Positions 1 to 14,300 are shown, counted from the first letter of the stretch. The stretch is 64,000 bases of DNA from Doris montereyensis (GCA_037039925.1 JAXRKP010002191.1:1-64000); one strand, 5' to 3'. The notes: generated by a model from the letters alone, not told the origin. A program made the numbers and translations.

Positions 1-365
1 ACCTGGCATTTTAATTGACCAGGCACGCATCTAATCGAATTGGGGGACAGGGGAGCTGTGAACAGTATCATTGCTCCCTGTTTCAAATTGGCTGTTGTAT
101 CCGTTGTGCCTCAGGGATTTTTTGGGTGAGCAATGGTCAACCCCACTTGCTCACCACCTAAAGACTTTATGATTTCCAGGTGTCCCTATTTCTCCTAATA
201 CTCGCATTCAATTTACATGTAAAACTGAGGTTGAATTTCCGAACCATACTCAATGATCACCCCCAATTTGTTTGCCCTGACCGATGTTCCATTAAATGCC
301 CAGGTTACCTTAATATCCATTGTCTCTGCTTCCCAAACCCCGGGAATTTAGGGCGGCAACTATTG
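1..365 (+). repeat. Interspersed repeat, family E (copy 1)
   Basis: This stretch matches 54845-55205 in order and orientation over its whole length. Shared landmarks include a start resembling 'accaggcacgcat', 'gtatccgttgtgcctcaggg', 'actcgcattcaatttacatg' and 'ctctgcttcccaa'. It lies in the DNMT1 intron downstream of the last visible exon. No tRNA-like head or reverse transcriptase was recognised, so the class is unknown; the evidence is the pairwise similarity within this window. Confidence 0.6.
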
Positions 366-410
366 TAGTAAGAAATATCTAGTCAAATGAAAAACAAAAT
401 TCCTGGCTAC

Positions 411-672
411 CTTCGCCCGACTTCCCATCAGTTTGGCACTGGACGGCGGATCTTCAAACGTTCTCGAATCAGCGCTGTACGCATCGTGGAAATAAAATCG
501 ATCTCTGCCAGACAGGAACAAGTTGTCCAGATTTTCCTCAATGTTGACAGCGTAGACGACCGTTACTTTCCCGCACGAAAGTGACGGTAAGCTAGCCTCC
601 TCGTTGCTCCAGTAAAGTTGATTCAAATCGGCGTGATACATGGCCTGTGAGCCTTTGTGCGTATTTTCCACT
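411..672 (-). CDS. DNMT1: DNMT1 observed exon 22: C-terminal half of BAH2
   Basis: Encodes [21 protein letters not shown], then [18 protein letters not shown] and [20 protein letters not shown]. This is the end of the second bromo-adjacent homology domain, which in vertebrate DNMT1 reads ENTHK, YHADINLLYWSDEEA and RFYFLEAYNAKSKSFEDPP. Acceptor 'gtttcag' precedes it and donor AAG|gtagcc follows. Entry phase 2 and exit phase 0 fit its 262-bp length, and it is fully open. The next expected segment, the Gly-Lys linker and catalytic domain, would be at negative coordinates. BAH2 packs against the catalytic domain in known DNMT1 structures. Confidence 0.95.
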
Positions 673-3600
673 CTGAAACGACAAGCAAGGAGATGCAGAA
701 ATGTTTAATGCAAAAAAAAGTTAGAGGTCGGGATGAGAAAAAACATCCATTAGTGGTGTGGAGAGAAAATAACTGGGCCAAAGAACTTTCTATTGCCAAC
801 CTTCTGAACTCGTGACCACCATCTCCACCCACTTACCTTGACATTGAATAATGAGAATGGCTAAATCTAGCTGATTGGTTTGACACGGTAAATTGATTTC
901 TCTCCCTTCACCAAAAGAAAACGATACACTGAATAATGAGAATGGCTAAATCTAGCTGATTGGTTTGACACGGTAAATTGATTTCTCTCCCTTCACCAAA
1001 AGCGATACACTGAATAATGAGAATGGCTAAATCTAGCTGATTGGTTTGACACGGTAAATTGATTTCTCTCCCTTCACCAAAGATTGAAACGATACATTGA
1101 ATAATGAGAATGGCTAAATCTAGCTGATTGGTTTGACACGGTAAATTGATTTCTCTCCCTTCACCAAAGAAAACGATACATTGAATAATGAGAATGGCTA
1201 AATCTAGCTGATTGGTTTGACACGGTAAATTGATTTCTCTCCCTTCACCAAAAGAAAACGATACATTGAATAATGAGAATGGCTAAATCTAGCTGATTGG
1301 TTTGACACGGTAAATTGATTTCTCCCCTTCACCAAAAGAAAAACGATACATTGAATAATGAGAATGGCTAAATCTAGCTGATTGGTTTGACACGGTAAAT
1401 TGATTTCTCTCCCTTCACCAAAAGAAAACGATACATTGAATAATGAGAATGGCTAAATCTAGCTGATTGGTTTGACACGGTAAATTGATTTCTCTCCCTT
1501 CACCAAAGAAAACGATACATTGAATAATGAGAATGGCTAAATCTAGCTGATTGGTTTGACACGGTAAAATTGATTTCTCTCCCTTCACCAAAAGAAAACG
1601 ATACATTGAATAATGAGAATGGCTAAATCTAGCTGATTGGTTTGACACGGTAAATTGATTTCTCCCTTCACCAAAAGAAAACGATACATTGAATAATGAG
1701 AATGGCTAAATCTAGCTGATTGGTTTGACACGGTAAATTGATTTCTCTCCCTTCACCAAAAGAAAACGATACATTGAATAATGAGAATGGCTAAATCTAG
1801 CTGATTGGTTTGACCCATTAAATTGATTTCTCTCCCTTCACCAAAAGAAAACGATACATTGAATAATGAGAATGGCTAAATCTAGCTGATTGGTTTGACA
1901 CAATAAATTGATTTCTCTCCCTTCACCAAAAAAAACGATACATTGAATAATGAGAATGGCTAAATCTAGCTGATTGGTTTGACACGGTAAATTGATTTCT
2001 CTCCCTTCACCAAAAAGAAACGATACATTGAATAATGAGAATGGCTAAATCTAGCTGATTGGTTTGACCCGGTAAATTGATTTCTCTCCCTTCACCAAAA
2101 GAAAACGATACATTGAATAATGAGAATGGCTAAATCTAGCTGATTGGTTTGACACGGTAAATTGATTTCTCTCCCTTCACCAAAAGAAAACGATACATTG
2201 AATAATGAGAATGGCTAAATCTAGCTGATTGGTTTGACACGGTAAATTGATTTCTCTCCTTCACCAAAAGAAAACGATACATTGAATAATGAGAATGGCT
2301 AAATCTAGCTGATTGGTTTGACACGGTAAATTGATTTCTCTCCCTTCACCAAAAGAAAAACGATACATTGAATAATGAGAATGGCTAAATCTAGCTGATT
2401 GGTTTGACACGGTAAATTGATTTCTCTCCCTTCACCAAAAGAAAACGATACATTGAATAATGAGAATGGCTAAATCTAGCTGATTGGTTTGATTTCTTCT
2501 CCCTTCACCAAAAGGTAAAATCTAGCTGATTGGTTTGACACGGTAAATTGATTTCTCTCCCTTCACCAAAAAGAAAACGATACACTGAATAATGAGAATG
2601 GCTAAATCTAGCTGATTGGTTTGACACGGTAAATTGATTTCTCTCCCCTTCATCAAAAGAAAACAATTATTCTATTTTAATAATGAGAATGGCAAAAAAG
2701 CTGATTGGATGTCCATGATCCTTCCCCGCCACATTAAAGAAAACGATACATCTGAATAATGAGAATGGCTAAATCAGCTGATCCCTTCAACGGTAAATTG
2801 ATTTCATCTCCCTTCACCAAAAGAAAAAACTACCAATCCAGTGAATCTTCACATGAGAATGCGGATTGGTCTGAGGACTTTAAATTGATTTCTTCCTTCA
2901 CCAAAAGAAAACGATTCCTTTAATTTGAGAATCTATTCTAAATTCAGACAAACAGCACCATTTAAGATCGACTAGTTAGCACCCATCAACAAAATTGAAC
3001 GATGATCTTGATGTGGGCCTGCTTGGTTGGTTTAAATCTTGACTTGGTTTTGCCAACTGATCTTCACAAAACAACGATTTCACTCCTTTCACTACTAGTT
3101 CCTTCATTGATCATAAAGAGAACCTTTAATCTTGTATTCTATTCTAATTGCTGTGGAACAGATCAAACCGAAGATGTCACTAGTTAGGGCTAAAAAGAAA
3201 AAGATATTTCTCTGCTGAGAGATAAAGTAAACAATTATTCTATTTTTTTGAACACAACGTTCCATTTGCTTTGATGTCACAGACTCTGCACGGATCCTTC
3301 CAACCTTTGACTTCTTGCTGGTGATCTTAGAATCCGACCAATTACTGGAAGATCTTGGGATTTTCTTTGATCCCTTCACAACAATTATTCTATTTTCGCA
3401 CGCCTCAGGGTACAGAATTTCATCAACCTGATCTTGATGTCTTAAATGTAACAGTATAATCCATTGATGAGACTTACTTATCCCCGGAGGAGGAGGTAAT
3501 CCCACCAGACCCGGCGGAACAGATGGGGAATGAAGAGGATCTCATTGAAATTTTCTCACCCACTTTCTGTGGGCAATGTTTCCCCTGTGAATTCAGGAAA

Positions 3601-6600
3601 GAAAATGTAATAGTATAAGGCAAAAAGATTGTGAACTTTTGTGAACAGAAAGTCCAACAGCAGCACCCAATGAAAACTGAGGAATCGTCATTGAAATTTT
3701 CATGTGTTTGGGCAATGATTCTTTTGTGAATTAAAATTACAAAGGTAGAATAAAATGACAACAAAACATCTTTGATGTCACAGAACACCGGATCCTTCCC
3801 TGCCGATCTTGCATGTGATTTTGGCGTTCCGACCAATCACGGAAAGGTTCTGGGCAACAACACACTCGTTTGATCCCTTCACATACTAGTTAGCAGCGCC
3901 TCAGGATACACGCTTTCATCAACCTGTTTCAGGAGGGCAGAAAATGTAATAGTATAATCCAGTGATGAGACAGTTAGGAGGAGGAGAGGAGGATGAGGAG
4001 GAGGGAGGGGAGGAGGAATGAAGAGAGGAGGCTCATTGAAATTTTCTCACTCCACCAAGAAGAAGTGAACCTGTGTGAATTCAGACAAACAAAACTGCAA
4101 CCAAAAGAAGTAAAATGCCAAAAGAAGAACAGCAGCACCCATCAACATATTATTGACTGTGATCTTCATGTGTTTGTGTTGAGATTGTGCCAACCAAAAT
4201 AAAAGGTAGCCAAATAAACAACACACTGACAAAAGAAGATTGATTTCCATCCTCTGAAGAACTAGTTAGCAGCTATGGAGCTATGGATAAGTAAAAGAGA
4301 AATTTTGTTTCAACCAAGAAAAAGTCAGGTTCTGTGTCAACTAAGAAGATGCCAGGTGAATTAAGAGGAAACAGCAAGATGAAAGATAAGTTCTGAGAAG
4401 GAAAGGAAGAAGTAAGAAGTAATGACCCACCAAGAAGAAGTAGTCGGTTCTGCCAACCAAGAAGAAGTAGGTTCTGCCAACCAAGAAGAAGTAGGTTCCT
4501 GCCAACCAAGAAGAAGTAAAGCCAACAATGTCAAAAACGATCCTAATCGAATGCAAAAGCAAAACCAAAAATACAAAAGCAAAACAAACAAAAACAAAAA
4601 CAAACGAAAAGGCAAAAAAGAAGTATACAAAACAAAAAACAGCGTAAGACTTGGTACTAGAACTAATGAATGGTTCAAATTATCATTGAAACAACGCACG
4701 TTCAAGAAAGAATCCTTTGATGATTTCACTGGCTTAGGAAGTCTTGGCGTGTTTAATCTTGAACCCAAAACCCTCTGGATCGACGTAGCAGCAGTCACCA
4801 ACAAGGTAGTCTTGGTCGTTCTTCTGGAAGCTGCTGTAATATCTCACGCCTGAGATTTATCCTCAACCTGAACAAAAACAATCAAAGAATACGACAATTA
4901 AAAAACAAAATATAAGAACCGTTGCCACATGCTGTCTTTAACTGGAAGAGCATTTCTCCTGATAACACTGTACTTACTTATCCCCGTGGTGCTTAGGCAG
5001 CACATAAGGCCGAATAATACGGACGTGATAAGACAGTGATGTGGAGTGCAGTTGGAAGGAGGGGGGGAGGGGGAGGGGGGGGGGTTGTCATCAATGAAAT
5101 TTCCCCACAAGACAAGTTTCGATACCCATACTTTCTGTGCAAATTTTCCCTTTCATGGTCGAATTTGTAGGTGAATACATTTTTATTATTTGTAAAAGAG
5201 TTGTGGCTAACTTTTGTGAACATAAAATCCACACATATTGTTTGTCTGTAGGTCTCCATGTTAAACAAACTGTTTGAAACCAACTAACAACAAATCTAGA
5301 CATTTCTGAGCAAAAATGAGAGGCAATATGATATCCTTGTTGCTCTCAGTCAAAAATTATTTGAGGTAAAAGAATGCAAGCTCTTCACAAGGAGAAAATC
5401 CGGCAATCGTTGAGAGTTAACACGTACAGTGTTGTGATCTGCACAAAGGACCTCCTTTTTATCGTCCATCTGCAATGTGACTAGGCGTCATTCAACCCCC
5501 TCATTTAACCAGGGGGAATGGATTTAACTTGAAAAAAAAATTGTCAGCCGTCGGCAGGGTTTGAACCTTTCGGTTGAGATGCAGCACTTTACCATTTGAC
5601 CCCTGAGTCCTCCTGAACAGTCCTAAGCCGAAGATTTCAATTACGGTTGCCCAGAAAAAATAGGAAAAAATGTTCAACCGGTCGAGGTGTGGACCCATGA
5701 CCTTTTAATTTGACTGAGCGTCACAGACACCAACCACCTTACCACCGTGTGTCCCATCATGGCAAAGAACGAAACGTACCTTCAGTTCTTCACCGACGGT
5801 CACTTCCATTTTCTTTTTCTCGCTCTCACTTCTGACACAACAGACACAAAAGTCGACCTCTGCCTTCTTTTCAACTTCCTGGAATCTTGGGGCACATCTT
5901 CAAAGCGAGCAAATGTCGTGCATAATGGTAGAACAGCTGATAAAAGAACGTCTTTCCGTCGTCCTCTTTGATGATGTTATCACTGTCCGGGTCATCAACG
6001 CCTCCCTGGAGTTTCCAGTCATGTGATGCCGTTTTCTGAATAACCTGAAGGAAGACGAGAGAAAAAATTTGATGAATTGTGATGGGGAGTCTCTCAATTT
6101 GATTTATATTACAGAGAAGAAAAAGATTTCCATCGGTCAATTTGCAATGTCCCAAGTCATGATTTGTGTCATTGGAATTTAACTCATTCACCATATGCGG
6201 TGATCTCAGGGGTGAATTAAGAGGAAACAGGTAGATGAAAGAAAAGCTAGAGGAAAAGGAAAGAAGTGGGGCCTATCAGCAGCCCCCACCGACCAACCAC
6301 TCCAATCAAGAAGATACAACGCATTGGAGATAAAGAAGGCACGCTTTAGAGATAAAGAAGGCACGCTTTAGAGAGATAAAGAAGACACGCATTAGAGATA
6401 AAGAAGATACAACGCATTAGAGATGAAGACACGCATTAGAAATAAAGAAGACACGCATTAGAGATAAAGAAGATACACGTTGGAGATAAAGAAGATACAC
6501 GTTGGAGATAAAGAAGATATCGCATTAGAGATAAAGAAGACACGCATTAGAGATAAAGAAGACACGCATTACAGATAAAGAAGATACACATTAGAGATGA

Positions 6601-9600
6601 AGATACGCATTGGAGATAAAGAAGATAATTAGAGATAAAGAAGATACGCATTAGTCATGATAAAGAAGATACGCATTGGAGATAAAGACAGACACGATAA
6701 AGAAGATCAACCATAAGACACGACATTAGAGATTAAGAAGATAACCAATTCATTACAGATAAAGAAGATACGCATTAGAGATAAAGAAGACACGCATTAG
6801 AGATAAAGAAAGATACTTAGAGATAAAGAAGACACGCATTAGAGATAAAGAAGACACGCATTAGAGATAAAGAAGATACGCATTAGAGATTAAGAAGATA
6901 CGCATTAGAGATAAAGAAGATATGCATTAGAGATAAAGAAGACACGACATTAAAGATAAAGAAGAGATAAACCATAGAATTTTTACACATTAGAGATAAA
7001 GAAGATCAACCATAAGAGATTTTTGACATACCTTGACATTAGAGATAAAGAAGATACGCATTAGAGATAAAGAAGACACGCATTAGAGATAAAGAAGACA
7101 TGCATTAGAGATAAAGAAGACACCATTAGAGATAAAGAAGAAGATACGCATTAGAGATAAAGAAGACACGCATTAGATAAAGAAGATCACGTCATTAGAG
7201 ATAAAGAACAGATAAGACATGCATTGGAGATAAAGAAGTCATCAACATTTGAGATAAAGAAGACACGCATTAGAGATAAAGAAGACACGCATTAAGAGAT
7301 AAAGAAGACACACATTTGAAATAAAGAAGACACACTTTAGAGATAAAGAAGACACGCATTAGAGATAAAGAAGACACGCATTAGAGATAAAGAAGACACA
7401 CATTGGATAAAGAAGACACACATTAGAAGATAAAGAAGACACGCATTAGAGATAAAGAAGACACGCATTGGAGATAAAGAAGACACGCATTAGAGATAAA
7501 GAAGACACACATTAGAGATAAAGAAGACACACATTGGAGATAAAGAAGACACACATTAGAGATAAAGAAGACACACATTAGAGATAAAGAAGATAAAGAA
7601 GACACGCATTAGAGATAAATAAGACACGCATTGGAGATAAAGAAGACACGCATTAGAGATAAAGAAGACACACATTAGAGATAAAGAAGACACGCATTAG
7701 AGATAAAGAAGACACATTAGAAATAAAGAAGACACGCATTAGAGATAAAGAAGACACACATTAGAGATAAAGAAGACACGCATTAGAGATAAAGAAGACA
7801 CGCATCAGAGATAAATAAGACACGCATTGGAGATAAAGAAGACACGCATTAGAGATAAAGAAGACACACATTAGAGATAAAGAAGACACGCATTGGAGAT
7901 AAAGAAGACACATTAGAAATAAAGAAGACACGCTTTAGAGATAAAGAAGACACTCATTAGAGATAAAGAAGACACGCATTAGAGATAAAGAAGACACGCA
8001 TTAGAGATAAAGAAGACACGATTGGAGATAAAGAAGACACGCATTGGATATGTTATTTTTTCCCCATCATGAATGATAGTAGGCATAAAACTAGGTGCAC
8101 TCCTCATTTGCATAGATAGAAAAACAGACAATCCTAGAACCTGTTCTATGGATGACAAAAAATACAAAGTCTCATAACCATTCTTTTAAATACATTATAA
8201 GCAACACGATAAGAGAAAAAAGACTGCAAATAGGAGGCAAAAATGGAAAAAAGAACAAAAGACTAACAAAAACAAAAACAGAGCAAAATCAAACCAAAAC
8301 GGCCATTGTTTTAAATGCATATCTGCATAGTGATATCTGCATAGTGATATCCTAACGTGTACATGGTAAAATAAAATACAATGAGATGCAATGCACATTG
8401 CGTTGATTTGGTATACGTTTTTTATCACACTATCGGCAATAAATACACTTTTTTTTTTTACAAAGATACTCGAGAATCGTTTCATAAATTTATAAATTAA
8501 ATACTTGGCTAACAAAGTAATGAAATCGAAGTATGGAGTCATTGTTCAGAATCTTGAAAAAGCTGAATAAGATATCCTGCATAATTAGAGAGAAATTTAC
8601 AATATTATCTGGGCAATGATTCTTGATATAAATCCTTTTATCCGTTTCCAGAAAGTAACAGTAAAGGGGCAGTCATAAAGACAGCGTTGAGTCGATTCAC
8701 TGATAATATTGCAAAATGTAGGCTACATTTATCGGTTTATTATTAAACATCGATGATGAATTGAGAAATGTAAACAGAAGAATAAATTGATGACAGCAAT
8801 AATAAAGCCACTGTCATCAAAACTATCAACATTAAAGCAATTAATTTCCTTGATTTTATCATCAGTGGCAGCAATCAATGTAGACTTTACAGCAGTCGTT
8901 AACAAATAATTGACGCAACTTCATCTTATCAGGGACTGCGGTGACTTTCAATAGCTTCACATTTGTGTGTCATAAATAACATTTTTAACTTATTTCATCT
9001 GTGGCAACAATTCTGTCACTAATCAACCACAACCATAATTACTTTAACCTAATCTTATCTTTATCTAACTGACTAACTGTGATAATATTCAGCTTAACAT
9101 GTTCAGTCATCAACTGTCAAACATAAATATTTTTTACATACCTTAGACTATCAGTGATGACAATAAATCAGTCATCAACCATAAATACTTTTGAATACCT
9201 TGACTTTATCTGACGACAATAATATTACTTCATCAACCATAGACACTTGACATACCTTGACTTTATTAGTGACGACAACCAATTCAATATCTTCACAGTC
9301 ATCAACCATAAGACATTTTTGACATACCTTGACTTTATTAGTGACACTCAATATCTTCACAGTCATCAACCATAAGACATTTTTGACTTTTTATTAGTGA
9401 CGACAACCAATTCAATATCTTCACAGTCATCAACCATAAGACATTTTTGACACCTTGACTTTATTAGTGGCGACAACCAATTCAATATCTTCACAGTCAT
9501 CAACCATAAGACATTTTTGACATACCTTGACTTTATTAGTGACGACAACCAATTCAATATCTTCACAGTCATCAACCATAAGACATTTTTGACATACCTT

Positions 9601-11280
9601 GACTTTATTAGTGACGACAACCAATTCAATATCTTCACAGTCATCAACCATGAAGAGTTCCAGGACATCAGATTTTTAGTGCCTAGGACCGTTCTCCTTC
9701 CCTCTCATAAACCACTGGATGTTTGAGCATACGGACTTTATTAGTGGCGCAACTTCAAACAGATAACTCAATCTTGCATACCTTGACTTTATTAGTGACG
9801 GCCAATTCAAATCATCAGCAGCAACTTTTACAAATTCTCCTCTGCAGAGCCAATTCAATAGCAAATACCAAAAATGTGTTCATTCCGACTTTGCTTATTT
9901 TGCAACCAATTCCAATATCTTGTTATTAACACTCTAAACTTGATTTATTAGGCAAACTCAATATCTTCACAGTCATCAACCATAAGACATTTTTGACATT
10001 TGACTTTATTAGTGACGACAACCAATTCAATATCTTCACAGGTCTTGTTACAGTTAGAAGTGACCAACCAATTAACACTCTAAATCACTTATTTAACACT
10101 CTCAAAACCACTGGATTTGCAACTCAATATAAAAAATGTGTTCATTCCGATTTTGCTTATTTTGCTTAATTAGGTCTTGTTATTTAGCACTAAACTTATT
10201 TGCAGGCAACTCAATATAAGCTTAATTAGGTCTTGTTATTTAATTTGCAGGCACTCAATATAAGCTTATTTGGTCTTGTTATTTAGCACTCTCAAACTTG
10301 TTTGCAGGCAACTCAATATAAGCTTAATTATGAAGCTCCTTCATGGCTGTTGTGTCCCAAAGATCAGATCATCATCCTAATTTCTATAGCACAAAGCAAA
10401 ACAGTTGCATATTCTTCTGCCGATTGATGCTAGCCATTTTCAACTGGATCAAGTGGGGAACTGCGTCTTAGGCATATTTGGCGTTAAACAACCGACCCAA
10501 CCATCCCAAACCTATCATAACCCACAAAATCCCAATTGTTCTTTCCGTACATATATTTATATATTACATTTTAAACCAATGAAACATTCTTTCGAGACAA
10601 AACTCATACTTCTTGTCGAAGGTGTCGGGCAAAATCTGGCCAGGACCAAAATTTCCAATTTTAAGAAAAATAGCTTTTCATCTTAACAGAAACTCAAGCT
10701 ACACTGTGTAAAAATAGCAGAAGACATTTATAGAAATGTTTCAAAACTACGTTTTATCAAACTGGCAAAGTTCCAGCTTTCATATTTCATATCGGCACAA
10801 AAAGTCCAGGAGTTATAATAAATTAAATTCAAGGAAAAAAAAAATATATTAGCCCATCGGAACAAACATCCCATCCATCTCATGTATGCAAAATGTTATG
10901 ATTTAAAACCGATTTTCAAGAGAATTATTCAGTTTTTTATCTCCCCTGTAAATTTAGTATTTATCGACTTGGCTTGGCTGGGGCCCGACACCATCAAAAC
11001 CCGAAAATTAAATAACGTCTATCCTCATAATAAAAACAATTTAAACATCCGTGATGTATCAAATAGCAGAGTTCTCAATATTTTTGATTTGATATAATTT
11101 ACCCATATCCACAACTAAGGTGATCTAGGGGTATTTGGTAGGATTTTTTTTTTTTGTCCAGACTGCCCTGTAAACAGCCAAGGGCTCTTTAACATGTACA
11201 AAATGTTGTAATCTGCACACAAGACCTCCATTTTATCGCCCGTCTCCAATGGGACTAGGTGTCGACCCACCTACCTCAAC

Positions 11281-11311
<31 letters not shown>

Positions 11312-14300
11312 CTTTTAAATTTTACAACTGCCAGGGCTTGAACCTACAACCTTTAGGTTGCAAGGCTAACATCTTGTGTCTGGACTACCAAGTCCCCTAA
11401 ATGAATAGATAAATAAATAAATAAAATAAATAAAATTTAAAAAAAGAACAACAATTGCTGATTAGGTGAAGCTTACCTCAAAGTCATTGACTTGGACTTC
11501 AGAATAGTATTTGCGCTTTCCGATGGTTGCCACAGAAGATTCTGGCCAGGTCACTCGGGTCGTCAGATTTTACGCGACTTGTGTTTATTGGTCGTTTTCC
11601 CTTGCTCCTTCGCCTTCTTCACTTCCTTTTCCAAAATCTCCTCTTCGTCAGCAGCATCGTTATCTTCGGCATCTTTGAAGGCCATGTTTGGACACCTGAA
11701 ACAAAGACAGGTAGAAGAGAAAGATAAAACAGATGACCTTTTAACCTTGGTGAAGAAGAGAAAACGAAAAACAAAGATTGAACCTGGTAATTAAAAACAA
11801 GACACCAAAAAAATCATCATATGCCCTATCGAATACAAAAAATCATCATATGCCCTATCGAACACAAAAAATCATCATATGCCCTATCTAATACAACAAA
11901 TCACCATATGCCCTATCGAACACAAAAAATCATCATATGCCCTATCGAATACAAAAAATGATACTCCATTAAAATTATGGTGCGGAAATCCAACACCTCA
12001 CCGTCGATACCTATCTAATAATCTCCCTTTTCAGTCACTTATGATGTGGGATTACACACAAAAATCATTCTCTCATTGAGGTCGCATAGCAAATTTTTTC
12101 AAAACCCATCCCAATTCACATTTAACCTCTATGCGCTCAAAACCACCCCCTTCTAAGGCATCACCCACAACTACGGTAATTTTGCCCGGACTGCCCTGTA
12201 AACAGCCATTGGATCTTTAATCATGCAGTGTTGTGATCTGCAAACGGGGTCTCGATTTTATTGTCCGTCTCTGTTAAGACTAGGTATCGATCCATCTACC
12301 TGGACCAGGGGGAAGATTTTGCGCTATAAATTTTTAGGTGTTAAAACTCTAGAAAAACATGGCGAGGGCTCAAACCCACTACCTTTTGGTTGAGAGGCCG
12401 ACACCTTACCTCTGGACTACTGAGTTCCCCCTTAAATGGATATTTATTTTTTTTTGGGGGGGGGGGGGGGGGGGTGTCAGAATTTTCAAATCTATCGATT
12501 TGGACCTTGTAACAGGTAACACCTCATACCTCCTCTCTTTGCAAGCTTGTTTTGAGCGTCCAGACCCTCCAAATTTCACCATGTCTTTGCAATGTACGCA
12601 TTCACCGCAATCAGGAAGCAAGCAAACCTGAGAATAATAATCAATAGAGAAATAATTTTAACAATTATTTTGATTTTTCAATGACACTCTCATTTCACCA
12701 TGCTGTTCTTTTCCTATCTCCTTTAATTTGTTTCTTACCTCAGATCTCTTCAGTACAACTGAGGAGTGTTTCTTTATACATTTGCCATTTTTTCTTCTAC
12801 TGTCTTTCCTTCAGATTCATCTGCCTTTCAATAAATCTTTTATCCTAGATTGGTATACCTGTTTTACTACTGGTTTATTTAGTTCCTCTATTTTGAGTTA
12901 AGTAACTTTCTTCTCTTTCTTTTTCTGTTTGTTTTCATCAGGCAGTAATCTCATTTTGGCAATCACTAGGTGATGATCACTAAATGTTTCTGCTCCTCTG
13001 TTTACTCTTGCATCCAATGTACTGTAGAAAAAAGGGAGCTGCTAATTATCATGTAGTCTATAATTGACTTTTCACACCTGTCTTTCTTTACTCTTGTATA
13101 TTTGTGGATATCTTTATGAGGAAAAAAAGTGTTGGCTATTTTCATGTTATTCTTTAGGCAAAATCTATTAGTCTCTCTCCATTTAGAGAAGTTGTCTCTC
13201 TTTCTTTACCTATTACTCATCCTGACGTTTCTATATTGTTGCCTACTCTAGCGTTTAAATCTCCTAAAACCATTAGTTCCTGTTTGTGTTTAAGATTCTC
13301 TGTAGCTATTTGTAAATCTTTTTCAAAGATATCTTTTTCTTCTTTAGTGGCGTGTTCGTTTTGTCCATAAGCTATTAATAATTTAATTTCTTTTCCTTTT
13401 GGTTTAATATTTATCTCTAATAGCCGTGGGCTTATGAATTTCCAACTTTCTAGTAGCTTTTCTTGCCTTTATGCACTAGGAGGCCAACTCCTGCTCTGGC
13501 TCTATCTTTGACATCTACTGAGATTTGGTCCTACATTTTCTATTCCTTGTCCTTTGTTCTTTGTTTCTGTAATGGCCAAAATATCTACTTTGAATTTGTC
13601 CATTTCTTCAACTAATTCTAACTCTTTTCCATTTATTGCCCTAACATTCCATGTTCCAAAAATCACAGTTCCTATTCTTTTTTATGTTCGTCGTTGAAAG
13701 GTCAAGCCAGGTATATTGCAATTTATTTCTCTGAATCAGTTTGGTTTAGGATAAGCAGGGGATTAGCCCACTGTACCTTAGGTAGATGGTGGGACTGCCA
13801 CCTTGAGGCCCCCTACCAGGCCTTGTTATTTTCTGTCAGGGTTAACTCCCTTAGCCTTTGGGCATTCAAGACCAGCCTGAAAGGCAGCATGTTGTCATTT
13901 TCTTTCAGGGTTAACTCCGTCAGGCCTTGGTCAGCCAAAACCCGTCTGCAAAGCAGCAGGAGACTCGTGGAGGGCGGGATCATCTACTCCCCGTACAGGC
14001 ACTTACCTGTCCACTGCCCGGATACAAGGATTCCGTCGATTATTTAGAGCCGATGGAAATTTTTTATCAACTCACCTCACAAGTTCCACAGCGCTGCTTT
14101 TAACCTTTGTCAATTCTTCAATGATTTGACCTTTGAACAGCGAATCAAAAAATGCTTGACGAGTGGCGTCACAGTCGCCATGGTGTGTTTGGCTTTGTCC
14201 TCTTTCTTCTTGACACGTTTGTCTTGTCTTCCATGCTTGTTCCTGGTATGATGCACACGAGAGAAAGCAAATGAAACTCCTCATTGTTAAATATACAAAA

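Larger units (their letters stand above)
2926..4270. repeat. Scrambled ~480-bp degenerate repeats containing BAH2 exon copies
   Basis: Blocks starting near 2960, 3440 and 3930 share words in the same order: 'actagttagca', 'catcaacctg', 'gtaatagtata' and 'tcattgaaattttc'. The blocks carry two recognisable copies of a DNMT1 BAH2 exon (3279-3427 and 3760-3923). The text looks like rearranged or poorly resolved near-duplicates rather than clean unique intron. Confidence 0.55.

Noticed and set aside
10405..10686. Plus-strand frame containing [11 protein letters not shown], superficially like BAH1 [11 protein letters not shown].
   Set aside because: Wrong strand for DNMT1, no further BAH similarity, and the real BAH1 start is at 9841 on the minus strand.
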